Below are positions 23,421 through 35,089 of a stretch of DNA of 64,000 nt, piece by piece; position 1 is the stretch's first letter, and every line of letters starts with the position of its first letter. Under the pieces are notes generated by a model that saw only the letters and a program-made list of their open reading frames with translations, was not told the origin of the DNA and made no database searches. The translations under genes and the position numbers were made by a program. This stretch comes from Allodiplogaster sudhausi (Eukaryota; Nematoda; Chromadorea; Rhabditida; Diplogasteridae): assembly GCA_945643635.1 (NCBI GenBank), contig CALZFC010000027.1:2589501-2653500 (forward strand). Reading direction: 5' to 3'.

Positions 23421-25467
23421 CTCTTCTCCATTCCGCTCATTCACTCGCCTTTTAAGCTAACACTCAGGCGAAGGAGAGGGTAAATAATCTGTAGTCTACT
23501 CATGAAATGATGTGTTTGGCATGGTTATGGAATGATGTTTTCCGCATAGTTCAAAACATTCTGATTCATATTTTAAGCGGTCTATGGCCTTTATTAGCGG
23601 ACATTATGAAAGTGGAAGAGTTGTAAAAGGGTAGAATGAGAGGGAATGGGGGGAACGCTATATAAAATAAGAGAGACACGGCGACAGCGAAGAAAGACAG
23701 AGCGAGAGATTGAGAGAAAGAGACAGTGCGTGAGAGAGAGAGAGAGAGAGGAAACGCAATGGGCAATCTGACATAACAGGGCGTGTCATAAATCGGATTA
23801 CTGAAAATGACATGTTCTCGTCATGATTATGTTGAAAACAGGAAGTTGAACTTTGACAGCTCATGAGTGGGCTTATTTCTTTCCGTAGGCTCACATGCGT
23901 ACATCCTGGATACTAGTGAGCTGAAAAACATGAAAAGGTTTACTTTAATGAATTTCAAAGCAATTCATACAATTGAAACCCACTTCATCATATATCGACG
24001 ACGACAAACATGTTTTACAATATTAAAAAAAAACACACACACAATATGCGTGGTCAACATCTGTCCAATAAAAAAAAACACAATAGGCCTACCTATGTGA
24101 ATTTGTTAGCTGATTCATTCATATATTCAGAAGTCATATTTTAGCGCCTTGATGATATGAGATGTTTTTGAACGGGACATCACATCTTCACGAGAAAATC
24201 TCAATTTAACATACATTCAACCAATGCGGCTTAAATGTTCGCACCAATAAGAAGTATTTGTATTGACTTTCACATTGTGTTTTTTACAAACACAAGCAAT
24301 ATGCACAATTGTAATATTTTTGCATCGCAGTCCGCCCGGATTCATTCTTTTTTTTGTATGCGTGAACACTGTTGTCTGCGAAGAATTTTGTTTCTGGAAC
24401 TACGGATTGGATGTGGTTCACGGATAGTGACTATTACTGAAATGGGCGCTCTCAGTTACGGTAATCTCCCCTTAAAGGTGAGAGTGCGGACAATCTGTAC
24501 TTTATACCCGTTACCAGTCTGTGTATTTATTACTGTGGTAAAAACTCGATGGGAAGGTTCCGGCGGCCGTTCCACTGCCCTGAAATCACTCGCTCCTGAT
24601 GGCAAATTAAAATATTAAAATTATGCATTGATTTTTGTTTGTGAATAAACAATAAGTAAAAGTCATTAAAACTGGCAATATTTGTCTAAAATTTAAGTTG
24701 CAATTGTCGTTGGTGTGCAGAACTAACATTTCCTCGGGAATGCAGTGAAATTCCTCTTAAAACATCTCATATCATCAAGTCGACAATACATGACAATTGA
24801 ATGTATGAAGTTTTCTAGTTTGAATAGCCAGACAAATTAATATCCGTGTTGTTATGGATATTGTACGCATATTGAGTTTTTTTTATTGGAAAACATGCTT
24901 AACATATTGTGTTTTTTTGTAAAGATGTCTACCTCGTATATTGTATTTATAAATTATTGAAAGACATGTTATGTGATGAAGTGGGATGCAATTATAAAAA
25001 TATATTTGAAATTCAGTGAAATTAAATGGAGAAGGGACCCTCTACATATTGTTCAGCTCACTATTCTGCAGGATGTATATCTTTGTATGTACATTGAGCG
25101 GGCTTGAAAAAATCAGCCTATTCATGTTATTGGCTTCCTGTTTTCAGCTTCCTGTTTTCAAAATAATCAAGACCAGCGTTTGTCATATATGTATTATATC
25201 TCAATCACTTTCTCATCTCCATTTCCGTCTCACACTATCAGTCTTTCTCTATCTCTCTCCCACTCTCTTTCTCTCTCTCGCTCTCTTGCACAACTCTTTC
25301 GTTTTCATGTTGTCCGCTAATAAAGACCCCAGACCGCATGTAATATGAGCCAAAATGTTTTGGACTACACGGAAGACATCATTCCATGAGTAGACCACAG
25401 ATTATTCCCCTCTCTCTCACCTGAGTGTTAACTTAAAAGGCGCGGGAATGAGCGGAATGGAGAAGAG
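23421..25467. promoter_or_regulatory. Palindromic spacer between divergent astacin genes C and D
   Basis: The 2.05-kb region between the two start codons is an inverted repeat of the shared astacin 5' flank. CTTAAAAGGCG occurs about 30 bp before each ATG (near 25433 on plus, 23451 on minus). Both sides carry GTCCGCTAATAAAG, a (GA)n/(CT)n tract and CAGGATGTA/TACATCCTGG. Further in, CATCTCATATCATCAAG near 24763 mirrors CTTGATGATATGAGATG near 24152. Out-of-frame ATGs lie 20 bases before each start (25448 and 23440). The arrangement suggests the promoter was copied with the gene in an inverted duplication. Confidence 0.6.
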
Positions 25468-28268
25468 ATGTCGTCGGTCTGCCTGCTTCTACTGCTTTTG
25501 CCTTTGCTGGCACTCGGTCTTCCGAGTCCTGCCAAATCTCAAGACGATGAAAAAACGGTTTATTTCTAACTTCATTAAATTCTTTTTGTATTCCATTAAG
25601 ATTTTAGAATATTACTCCTGAATTCTACTATGATTCCTCTCAAAATGAACTCAACTTCTGTTCCCTTTAAAGCGCAGGAACGAAGACATGGCTTACATGC
25701 GAGAGAAGATGGTGGAGATTGGTAAGAAGGCGCGAGATGACATCAAGAAGCAAGAAGAAAAGTTGTCTGAAGCTGATCGCACTGCCATCGCCGACTTTGT
25801 CAAGGTACATCAAGCTGAATTTTTAAAGAAATATATGCATGTTTCCTCTTTCTATATGATTCTGTTCAGATATTCTTCTAAGGTATGTATATTAAGAAGT
25901 AAGAAGTTAAAGAAAATTAAACATGATGTGTTGAAGGAAGAGAAGAAGCGAGAGCGTAGGGTGATTCTGGAGACCGGAGATAACTTGGTGAGCGTCAACA
26001 AGAAGGCAGGAGTCGCAGCCGACCTTTACGAAGGAGATATCGTCCTGACAAAGTACGGTCCTCGTTCTCTCCCAATCAGTTGCTAAATGATCTGAGGTTC
26101 CTCTGCTTCACAGAGAACAGACGGACATGATCATTTCTCAACAAGAGGGAAAAGGAGCTGAAGGGAGCGAAGGAGGAAGATCTCGCCGGCAAGCATACCG
26201 AGACAGTCGATACCCAGCCACCATCTGGAGCAGTGGCTTCTACTACTACTTTGATAGCCTAACTAGTCAGAGCATCTTTTTTTTTATCTCAGCTCTTCTT
26301 TCTTTTTCTCTGTCCTTAAATAATGTACTCTCAATTCTCTCATTCATAGAGGGAACTCGCGTCGAGACTGTCGTTCGGAAGGCAATCAAAGAGTGGAGTG
26401 ACAACACTTGCATCAACTTCTACGAGAGCACTACTGCGGCGAACAAGGTCGCTCGCTTCTATTTCTCTTTCCTTTGTTCTGTTATCTCTGCTTTTTCAGG
26501 TGATGATCACAAAGGACGTCGGCTGCTGGTCGTACGTCGGACGTACGGGATGGGCTACGCAGAGCCTTTCACTTGGCAACGGATGTGAATCTGTATGTGC
26601 CAGATAGAAGTGGCGACCAAGAGAGTTGTAACCACCGGGACCGGGATACCCCTGATTTGGTTGACATCATTCTGCTTAGGTGGGAACCGCCCTGCACGAG
26701 CTCGGACACGCACTCGGTTACCATCACGAACAAAGCAGACACGACAGAGACAGCTATGTGTACATCCAGTTGGAGAACATCGAGGTTGGATATCCCTGGA
26801 CCCTTTCACTTCCTCTAGCCCTCATTTTCTCCCTCTCCTCCATTTCTCATTCACTACCCTTCTCTCTCCAATATGTGTGAAGAGTTCCATTGTAGAGTGG
26901 ATCAGAAAGCCAATTCGACAAGGAGACGACAGCGACGAACTACAACTACGGAAGAGCGTACGACTATGGCGGTATCATGCAGTACTCCGCTACAGCGTCC
27001 GTGGTTTCCTTCACTGATTTCTCGACATATTGTAGTTTGTATTGGAAGAGGAGAAGAAAACTGAGCAATTCAAACAATTATAAATCAAATGATACGACAA
27101 GATTTGAAATTAGAAAGACTACAAACATGCAGATTCTCCTATGACGGCGAATCGCCAACAATTGTGGCCAACGATTTCCAGCAGCAGTCGACGATGGGAT
27201 CGGACATGCTCTCCTTCCGAGACATCCTCGAGATGAACGACCACTACGGATGCCATTGTTAGTTATATTCTTGCTCCTCGCAATCCTTGCAGTGGTCATA
27301 TAAGGAGAGGAAAGTAGAAGGGGAGATGAGAAAAGAGCAAGAGAGAAAGAGAGAGTGGAATGGATAAATAGAAATAGTGAGATTGATATAAAGAGAGAGA
27401 CAGGGAGAAAAATAGACAGTTTAGCACGCTGCGACGGCTTCACCACGACTTGTTACAACGGCGGCTTCCCGCACCCTCGCAACTGCAGCACCTGTCTGTG
27501 CCCACAGGGATTCGGAGGCACCAACTGCGCACAACGGGTAAGGATATGAGAATAATTGCGAAAGGCTGTCTGGTCCACACTAAAACACCGTATATTACCG
27601 ATGGAATCGAAAATTCAAGTAAATAATCTGATGACAGCCGGCCGGGTGTGGCCAGACCTTCTCCGCGACGACCACGGCCGGCTCCTTCAATGGCACTGTG
27701 GGTGACACTACCACCACCGTCAACGATGACTTCACCTTCTGCACCTACTGGATTCAAGTCAGTGCTTTCTCAAGTACAGGAGATGTTTGTAAAAGTGTGG
27801 CATAAAACGTTATGAAATACAAGTTTTTTTTGCCTAAAAGAATAAGAATAGGCGCCAGCCGGGATGCGAGTGAAGGCAACGTTGTCTACTTTCCAAGCCT
27901 ATCACTGCATGGATGGCTGCACGTACGGTGGAATCGAATTGAAACGTCAGCCAACTCTGACTGGACCAAGGTTCGTTTTCTTCACTTCACATAATATAAT
28001 CTTTGCCTCTCTGTTTAAATGTTCAGTACATCACCAAAAACCTTTCTTTTCTTTCTGTTGCTGCACTTCAACAGAAGGAATGCAAAGGCTACTTTAAATT
28101 AAAGGTCTGGCTCACCCGTAGGCACCATATGAGTAACTTACTTATTGAAGATTCTGCTGTAACTCGGATGCGGGCAGAATCGTCTACTCGAACTCGAATC
28201 TTATGGCTGTCGTTGTCTACCGTCGCTACTACAACATCAAATTCGGAATAACTTATGTCGCGGTCTAG
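25468..28268 (+). CDS. Astacin gene D: secreted zinc metalloprotease (astacin-EGF-CUB)
   Basis: Thirteen in-phase exons, about 493 aa: 25468-25557, 25673-25804, 25937-26052, 26114-26265, 26350-26447, 26500-26592, 26680-26784, 26896-26996, 27133-27257, 27425-27537, 27638-27757, 27852-27970, 28151-28268. Signal peptide 1-17. Pro-region to about 138 with LYEGDIVLT (Asp108 as the likely zinc-binding switch) and basic GGRSRRQAY. Astacin domain: zinc ligands His233, His237, His243, catalytic Glu234 ([18 protein letters not shown]), Met290 and Tyr292 of GGIMQYS. EGF-like module 339-375; CUB 376-493. Exon 3 could instead begin at 25913. Intron 3 has a GT donor where A and C have GC. Its 3' half is the source-like copy of fragment E. 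Role: extracellular proteolysis; substrate unknown. Confidence 0.9.
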
Positions 28269-29054
28269 TAGAGAGCAGCTGCGAATGCCTTACGACCATT
28301 TCTTAAAGAAAAAGGAACACGCTAGCAAAATCTGAAATCAAGTGCACTTATCTAGACAAGAAACCTAATGATGACCCAAGTTATCCGTCCATATGTCGTA
28401 ATTCATTAATATGTTGCTGCTAAATATATATTTTAACGGAATCGAGAAGAACAACTTGTCATAAACGAAGGAAGGAGTGATTAAAGGGGTCGTGCCTGGT
28501 GGCGTTATAGGCGCAGATGTGGGAGGACTCAGTTGTGCGGGTTTCAAGGAGCATTTTGTTGAGAACCCTGATCTGCTTCTCGGCCTCACTGTGAGTGGCA
28601 TCAGAAAAATTATTGCTACAGTAATCACGACTTCAAGCTAATATAACGGGGATCTATGGACAGTATGCAGTCTCACGTTACTGGATGCCTGCACCTATGG
28701 TTCCCCTTTTTATTTTCTTTACGTATTCACTCTCTTTTTTTGTATATCCGCCCTCTATAATAATTCGGTCATGAAGCAGTATGCGGTTCGACACCTGCGT
28801 TTGATGCTCACGGTTTCGACGACAAAAACTTGGAATAAGGGTAGCGAGAACCAGGGAAAGAAAGATAGTTAACGAAAGAGAGAGAGGAGAGAGAGATAGA
28901 GACGGAGATACAAAGATATACGATTCTATGTGCTCTACTTATCATTTTGTACAAAATACCCTAAGAATAAATAAGCTCACCCGAAGTGCGGAAAACGAAA
29001 GAATATCATTTTCTAGGCTCCCATCTCTTCTGCCCCTCTTGTTCTCCTCTTCTC
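28269..29054. other. Intergenic DNA downstream of D, duplicated at 52.6-53.9 kb
   Basis: Ordered blocks such as CTAATATAACGGGGA, TGCTCACGGTTTCGACGACA and a GA-rich tract recur at 52815-53770. No gene is seen in either copy apart from the C6-like exon that follows. Confidence 0.5.
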
Positions 29055-29198
29055 TCAACCAATCAGCGTGATATCTGCGCAAGTGAGACTGGTGACTGTT
29101 GTCGTCATGAACGTATACGCTGTGCCGTCTGCGTTCCACATCAGCGTGATCTACAGGGTCATTGGCGCCCTCAGCGTGCCGTCAGCGCCAGCGTTGAA
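29055..29198 (-). pseudogene. C6-domain-like terminal exon, copy 1 (in-frame stop)
   Basis: Minus-strand 48-codon exon after a TTCAG acceptor. It aligns with 54032-53889 codon for codon but has TAG at codon 16 (the other copy has CCG). Its end reads NADGTAYTFMTTTVTSLTCA, then a terminal TGA. This pattern, Cys-x-x-Asp-Gly-x-Ala-Trp/Tyr then Val-Thr-x-x-x-Cys, recalls the nematode C6 (DUF281) domain of secreted proteins. I cannot find upstream exons. Broken copy of a small gene or exon. Confidence 0.45.
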
Positions 29199-29442
29199 CT
29201 GAACATAAAAAGAAAAATACATATGTACATTTTAACCAGCCCTGTACGATGTACACATTTTCTTGTCATCCCGTCGAGGGGGAAGGCTTGCAGGCTGCAT
29301 GAAAAAGTGAAGAAAAAAATTAATTTTTTAATGAAAGTTTATAATTAGTTTTATGTATGAACGAACTACTTATGTATATACCATGCAAAAATATACGAAC
29401 ACTAACATACTTTGCTATATTTTCTTTCAAAGTAGATGAAAG
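29199..29442. other. Duplicated spacer
   Basis: AT-rich; near-identical blocks (TACGAACACTAACATACTTTG) recur at 54214-54240. No coding content seen. Confidence 0.5.
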
Positions 29443-29446
29443 TTAA

Positions 29447-29715
29447 AGGAGGTATCCGGGGAATAATTAATCTATGTTTTGTTCTATGTGGATAAGTTCA
29501 TCTTGGCGGAAAACATGTATCCAGAAAGTTTGAGCGATTTTCTTCTATTACATTCTGAGCAATAGTAACATGAAAACTGGCGGGTAGAGAATTAGCTACG
29601 GTAGGCCAGAGCCGCCCTCCTATTTCACATGCTCTCTCGACCGAGCGACAGGCAACTTTATGAGCGCGCGCATTCAAACGCATACTCTAGCGCTACTGTA
29701 TAATGATTTGCCGGA
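29447..29715. mobile_element. TTAA MITE, second copy, right end truncated
   Basis: Begins AGGAGGTATCCGGGGAATAA directly after TTAA (29443-29446) and runs inverted relative to the copy at 9677-9953. The right terminus stops at CCGGA, missing about 10 bp and the second TTAA. The duplicated locus at 54262-54265 has an intact TTAA and no element, so it serves as the empty site. Confidence 0.75.
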
Positions 29716-29810
29716 TGAAATTTTCAGGGTTGATTTTTCATATATGCAGACTACTAATAGTAGATTATTGGTTTTCATTACATCGAGTAATGTGCGGACA
29801 ATAATCAGTA

Positions 29811-30229
29811 CCGTATTTTCTCTATTAGTACCCCCGGGGGTTCTATTTTTCAATACCCTTGCGGGAGGGGGGCACTATTAGAGGGAGGGGTTCTATTAGA
29901 GGGAGGGGTACTATTTTTCAATGTGAGCCACTCAATGTATAATAGCAACATTTTATTCCCAAAAAAAGAAGAATCGTAGCCCGAATTCAATGGAATCATC
30001 ACTTGAATATACGTTTTACAACAGATTTATCATGAATTTGGCGTTAGTTCATTGGTAAGAGCTCCCCATGCCTCCAGGACGACTATTGGGGGGGGGGGTA
30101 CTATTGGAGAGGGGGGGGTTCTACTAGAGTTAGGGGTTCTATTTTTCAATGGCATTTTCAGAGGGGGTACTATTAGAGGGGGGGGGGGTTCTAATAAAGG
30201 GGGGGGGGGTACTAATAGAGAAAATACGG
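29811..30229. mobile_element. TA-flanked G-rich MITE, copy 1
   Basis: A 419-bp element with perfect terminal inverted repeats of at least 25 bp, starting CCGTATTTTCTCTATTAG, flanked by TA (29809-29810, 30230-30231). The paralogous region reads AATCAGTAACTCAAAA at 54353-54368 with no element, so insertion duplicated TA. Behind the termini are tandem G/C-rich units (GGGGGTTCTATT and relatives) around a unique core of about 130 bp. TA duplication points to the Tc1/mariner-like (IS630) superfamily. No transposase is encoded. Confidence 0.85.
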
Positions 30230-30364
30230 TAACTCAAAATCACAAAATTGCACATTTAGGATTGCAGTACAAAATAATTTATTTCTTTGATATTCGGGTT
30301 GTTTTTATCCGATAAACGGTTAACCTGCTTTCAAGAACCTGCTCTGCGATACCCAACAGAGATG

Positions 30365-30530
30365 CGCGACAGTTGCTGTCAAGAGGTCTTGGCGGCTTTG
30401 CAAAATTCGTAGACCTTTGACAGAGTGCAGAGAAGCGATGTAGCCGCTTCTGGCAAGAGGACATGGGTGAAGCAGGTCGATATGCAAAATAAAGTGTGAA
30501 CTGTTGCGCAGTGGTATTCAGTAAGAACTT
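30365..30530. repeat. Inverted partner of 35640-35800
   Basis: Shared blocks such as TCTGGCAAGAGGACATGGGT and GAAGCAGGTCGATATGCAAA occur here on plus and at 35640-35800 on minus; related copies lie at 49990-50100 (minus) and 54480-54650 (plus). ZYG-11-like gene F lies between the two arms. Confidence 0.65.
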
Positions 30531-30531
30531 G

Positions 30532-30874
30532 CAATTAGAGACATAAGGAAATGGGTAACTAGAACACGCAACGTCGAGAGGGCTGCAAGAAAAATACTGT
30601 GAATTATTGTTTTTCTTGCTTCCTCTCGTCCATCGTCTCCGGCCTCTTCACTTAATTTTGTTTAAGACATTGCAGTCACTTCTCCACGATTCCAGTACAG
30701 TCTGTCCTTTTCTTTTGCTCTTTGACGATCGCGCGAGGATTTTGCTCCGCCTAGCGCATCGATGAATCATTTTCTTGCCTGAAATATTAAGTTGCAGTTG
30801 ACGCGTGTTTTCCTAATTTGGTGGCTAGTTGATAATCATATGATGCTGAGAGATGCTACTTGAAGGAGGCCAAG
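30532..30874. other. 5' flank of ZYG-11-like gene F
   Basis: Non-coding; largely conserved with 54650-54953 before gene G (for example ACACGCAACGTCGAGAGGG). Any promoter elements are likely in this shared stretch, but no TATA box is obvious. Confidence 0.4.
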
Positions 30875-33800
30875 ATGGTGCGCCTTCTCATGGAGATAGC
30901 CTCGACTCGCGTAGCTCTTCTGCTGGCCTCGGATCGCCTTCCGCTGGACGCCGCCGCCCGCGTCCCCTCCGCGCCCTCCGATCAAATCCTCGCCGCCCTC
31001 CACCGCTACGAGCTCGTCAACAACGAGACACTCGACCGCCTCTGCAGTGGCCACTTCAAGCTCACCGGCAGGGTAGATTTTTAAGTATCTTTTCTACTCA
31101 TTCTGGAAAGTCGTTATGATCATCTACGAACATGTTGGAAATTGTCTTTTCTATTTTTATTTTTCATTGAAAAAATAATAATTTTTTTTCATTCTTGGAA
31201 GTCCTATGTTAAGATCGATTTGACTGAAGGAAAGTGCGACGAGGAGACGCTCTGGAAAATCGTTGAGCACGGAATATGCTCGCTCTCCCTCAACAGAACG
31301 ACCTCCTCTTCTGGCTCTGAGACTCGGCTGCTGCTGCCCAGGTTCTTATTCGTTGTTTCTCATCATTGTCCAAAAGACCAAGAGGGACGTCGGCATGTTC
31401 GATTGGTGTACCCGTTTGCGTATGCGCGCTCTATGCAATGTGCGTGTTCACCATACAATGTGGTCTTGGTGATTAAATTTTTGTTATTTTTTATTTATTT
31501 TATTTATTAAAAATAACTGCTTGAAATATGGCGCGATTTCAGGGTGATATTTTGCCTGCAACGCGACTCGCCATTCTTGCGCGATCTCCGCTTGATTGAC
31601 ATTGGCGGCTTCTATCCATCTCAGCCATTCCCGCTTCTCCATCTGGTGGGTGTCCGATGACTACTTCACGTTGTTCTTTTAAAATGCTACAATTATTTGT
31701 TTTTAATCAGTTTGGGTTTTTGTTTCAAAATGATGTAATTTTAAGGATAAGGAAGGATTAACCGTTGTCGATAGATTAGTCAATGAATTGATTGTTTAGC
31801 TCAACCGCTTCTCATCGCTAGATGCACTCTTCATGAGCGGAGCGGCTTCTCTGAGCAACTCGGATCTCGCCTCCATCTGCAGCCACCACTCCGGACTGCG
31901 TCAGCTGGACATCTCGAATTGCGACGGCATCAGCGATATTCGTTGCTTGCGTCGTCTCAAGTCGGCTTTTTCATTTCTCTCTATTCTTGGCCTTTTTAGT
32001 AATTAGGCTACACAAGTTGGCAACAGCTGACAATGAGTATATTTATAAATGGTTCAGTAGGACAGAAAGCATTCGATCGATTTTTCACAAGTCAAATTCA
32101 CCTTTTGTTTCCAAAGAAGGGAAAAGAATAGCCACTATTTGTTTGTTGACAAGAACTTATCTATTTCATCTGTGCATCGCTAATGTTCATTTTTATTCGA
32201 GTTTCTCTTATGGAAAGAAGTCACTTTGACCTCATGGTCGGGCGCATTTGTTGACTAACATTTTTGGTAGTTCCTTCCTCTTCTGATGTTCTGTTCTATA
32301 GGAATCTCGAAGTGCTTCGAATGCAAGGCATCTGCCTTGAAATGGATTCGGAAGACGTCGCCGAGACTTTTCGTGTCTGGAGTCAGATGAAGGACGTCGA
32401 TATTTCTATTCACATTAACGAGGATGCCTCATACAACATGTACTTTCTCCTCCCTTCATCCATACGATAATCTCTCTTCGCCTTTATAAGTTCATTAAAC
32501 AATTGTTCACTCTTTGCAATTCTAGCGCAATTCTAATTATATATGTTGAATGTGCTAATTAATGTATCACAGAAGGATTCATTAGCTATTTCCTTAGTCG
32601 TACATTTTCATTTCTCTTTAAGAATTTAGAGTGGCCATTCAAAAAAAGTGGAACAAAACCATTTGTAGCCACTCGGTTTAATTTTTTTTTTAAATAAACG
32701 TTTGATGCCTTTTCTGGATAGACGAATTGGCAATAACACGTATGTTCTTTAGCAGACCTGGAGGAGTGGATCTCGGTTGGGCGTTGTTGGATGCGCTGGA
32801 TGCGAACGGCGGCCGCCCCTTCTGGCCTCTTCTTCAGTCGCTCGACCTGGCCAGCCATCAAGCCCTCTCCCGCCCTCGCATCCAGCTCCTCATCGACTCG
32901 CACCGCGAGCTGGCGAGCCTCTCTTTGCATGGTAAGGAAAAGGGTCATCGATGTTGATGCTGGAAATAATTAAGTACATAAAAATTCAACCGCATTGTAT
33001 TTATTCTGTTCAGATAGTGTATTGGGAGATCACGTATTCAACGCCTCTGATGGAAGGCAGCTCAAGATTGCGAATGAAGCCAATGTTACGCAGGCGAAGC
33101 ATGCACTTGCTCTCTACTCGAAGCCTGGCAGAGGTCCGCACGCTGCGTTCGCCCTCGCGGTTAGATGAGCGGAAATAGAGAAGCGAACGGAAGAGAGCGA
33201 GACAAAATGGAAGAGAGAGGGCGAGAGAGAGAAAAAAAGTGATAGAGATAGAAAGGAAAAGAGAGCGCGAGCGAGAAAGAAAGAGAAATGGAAGGAGAGA
33301 ACGAGAGAAAAATAGGGAGGTAAAGCAAAGATATCTTAAATCTTTTTTTGAGCGACTCGAAACAGAAGTCTTATTATTCTCATTCTCGAATGAGGAGCGC
33401 CTGGAATGCCTCTCTCTCGTGGACATGGCTATGCGATCTCATTCTTCGTATAGACCTATCCAGGTACACGGAGCGTTCATCCAATCCATAATGTCAGCTC
33501 TAGTTTCCTGCAATCAAAATTTATACACATATTTACATGATTAATATATTTCGAGTGAACGAAAAAAGCCTATACGGCGTCGATAACTTTGGGATAAAAA
33601 TAAGAAGAGAAATAGCCTTTTTCTACACAGAAGTAATCACTATATTTTTAAAGGTAAAATTATTAAATTAAGATTTGTTAAAGAAATGTCATGTATAAAA
33701 AGGTTGTCTCATCTTGTGCTTCCCACTGCTCGCCTCTCCGCCGTGTTCGGTCGCTGTATGGATGCTGCTGAAGCTTTTCTCCCTTATTATTCTCCCATCC

Positions 33801-34315
33801 ATTTAAAGGTCTTTTCAAATTACTGTCGATATTACCTTTTCTAGACGAGAACTCGTTAGTTTCATTGTTGTATTTTATCCACGCTTTTTTTCAACTCCTC
33901 TTTTTACGTTTTAGATTTTTTTTTCTTTTTCAGCTTGAATACAATCTCTTGATTCTGGCGAGGCGGTTTCAATTCGAAATCAAAGTGGACTACGTGCGAA
34001 TCTTGAAGATGGGCATGCGTCTCATGTGGCACTCCTTTGAATTCTTCGGCGAGCTTTTGTAAGTGTCCCGGGAGTTCTTGGATGAGGAAGAAAAATCCGC
34101 GCTCCAGACCGAGAGCGGAGCCTCTTTTATTATTGTAAGAACGTCCTAGAACACTCTACTTTTGGAAGGGGCCATGGCTTGAAGATGCAATCATAGAGTG
34201 GTGATTCACTAATCGAAAGAAAGTCTCCTACAGCGATAACGTCGCTCATTTTGCTGAGTTGGTCTCTTCGAGCGAATTGGATGCGACTATTGCTGACAGT
34301 CGTGGCACCGTGTGA
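30875..34315 (+). CDS. ZYG-11-like gene F: likely substrate receptor of a CUL2 ubiquitin ligase
   Basis: Eleven exons join in phase to about 504 aa: 30875-31072, 31202-31341, 31543-31645, 31800-31960, 32302-32439, 32756-32931, 33014-33159, 33353-33492, 33703-33808, 33934-34058, 34234-34315. The N-terminus (SDQILAALHRYELVNNETLD) matches the VHL-box/N-terminal region of ZYG-11. Leucine-rich repeats follow (LRQLDISNCDGISDIRCLRR, WPLLQSLDLAS), then the start of the helical ARM-like part (NVTQAKHALALYSK; LVDMAMRSHSSYRPIQVHGA). Family members recruit substrates to CUL2-Elongin B/C; ZYG-11 itself acts in meiosis and early embryos. Family proteins are about 750-800 aa, so this is C-terminally short. 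GTGTGA at 34310 could be a weak donor leading to further exons (see 36453-36588). Start chosen as the ATG before the conserved region. Confidence 0.82.
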
Positions 34316-34349
34316 AATGTTAGCAAATGAAATGTATCACTTCTTACTA

Positions 34350-35081
34350 ACAAGGGAAGTCTTTCGGCGGGGTACGGCAAACCTCAACATATTATACATC
34401 ATTCGAAAGCTCTCAATGAGCTAGTAACGTTAATGATGCTTATAGCTGCAAAATATATTCTATTTCGCCAAAATTGCAGGAAAAGACCCTAAAATTAACA
34501 TTTGCACGAAATTTGCTAGCTTTGTCGGCTCTTAAACTGCAGATGTATACGTGATAGTAGTAGGCCATACCAAACTTAATAACTTAATTTCTGATGATTT
34601 TGGGAGAAAAATTTTTTTTTAAGGTCATTTTTCACCAAAGGGTTCCCAATTTTTTCTTAAGAGATTTTTGAGTTTTAAGCCACAAAGTACTCTTTTTCAA
34701 GTCGTTTTTAGCTTGAAAAATAATAGTTGACTTATTATCTTTCGCTGTAAAATGTTCATTAAAAAAATCTGTTTCAAAAATGTTTCTGTTGTTGCCTTAA
34801 AGAGCTGCGGCGGATTATTTCTACCTGCATGTTGTTGCTTTTTATGTAATAGCAACTCGGTTATATTCCGTATAAAAAAACTCCGCTCGATTTCTTAACC
34901 TTGGGCGGCTTGTTCTGGAAGAGGCGCCGACCATCCAGACCCCGGTGCGCCTGTGCCTCGGTATTTCCAACGCTCTATTCTGCAGCTAGAAACATCAAAA
35001 ACGTTACCAGCTCGTTGAGAGCTTTCGAATGACGTTTAATATGTTGAGGTTTGCTGGACCCCGCTGAAAGACTTCTCTTGT
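34350..35081. mobile_element. 732-bp inverted-repeat element downstream of F
   Basis: The ends are imperfect inverted repeats of roughly 85 bp: ACAAGGGAAGTCTTTCGGCG on the left, ACAAGAGAAGTCTTTCAGCG when the right end is inverted, both continuing through CAAACCTCAACATATTA and AGCTCTCAA. The homologous flank of G (58425-58460) lacks it. The interior is AT-rich with no protein. A target duplication is not clear, so the superfamily is unassigned. Confidence 0.72.
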
Positions 35082-35089
35082 ACGTCAAT

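Noticed and set aside
29980..30090. A real tRNA gene in the TA MITE
   Set aside because: Only an A-box-like stretch is visible; no T-loop GTTCRA motif or acceptor stem pairs with it.
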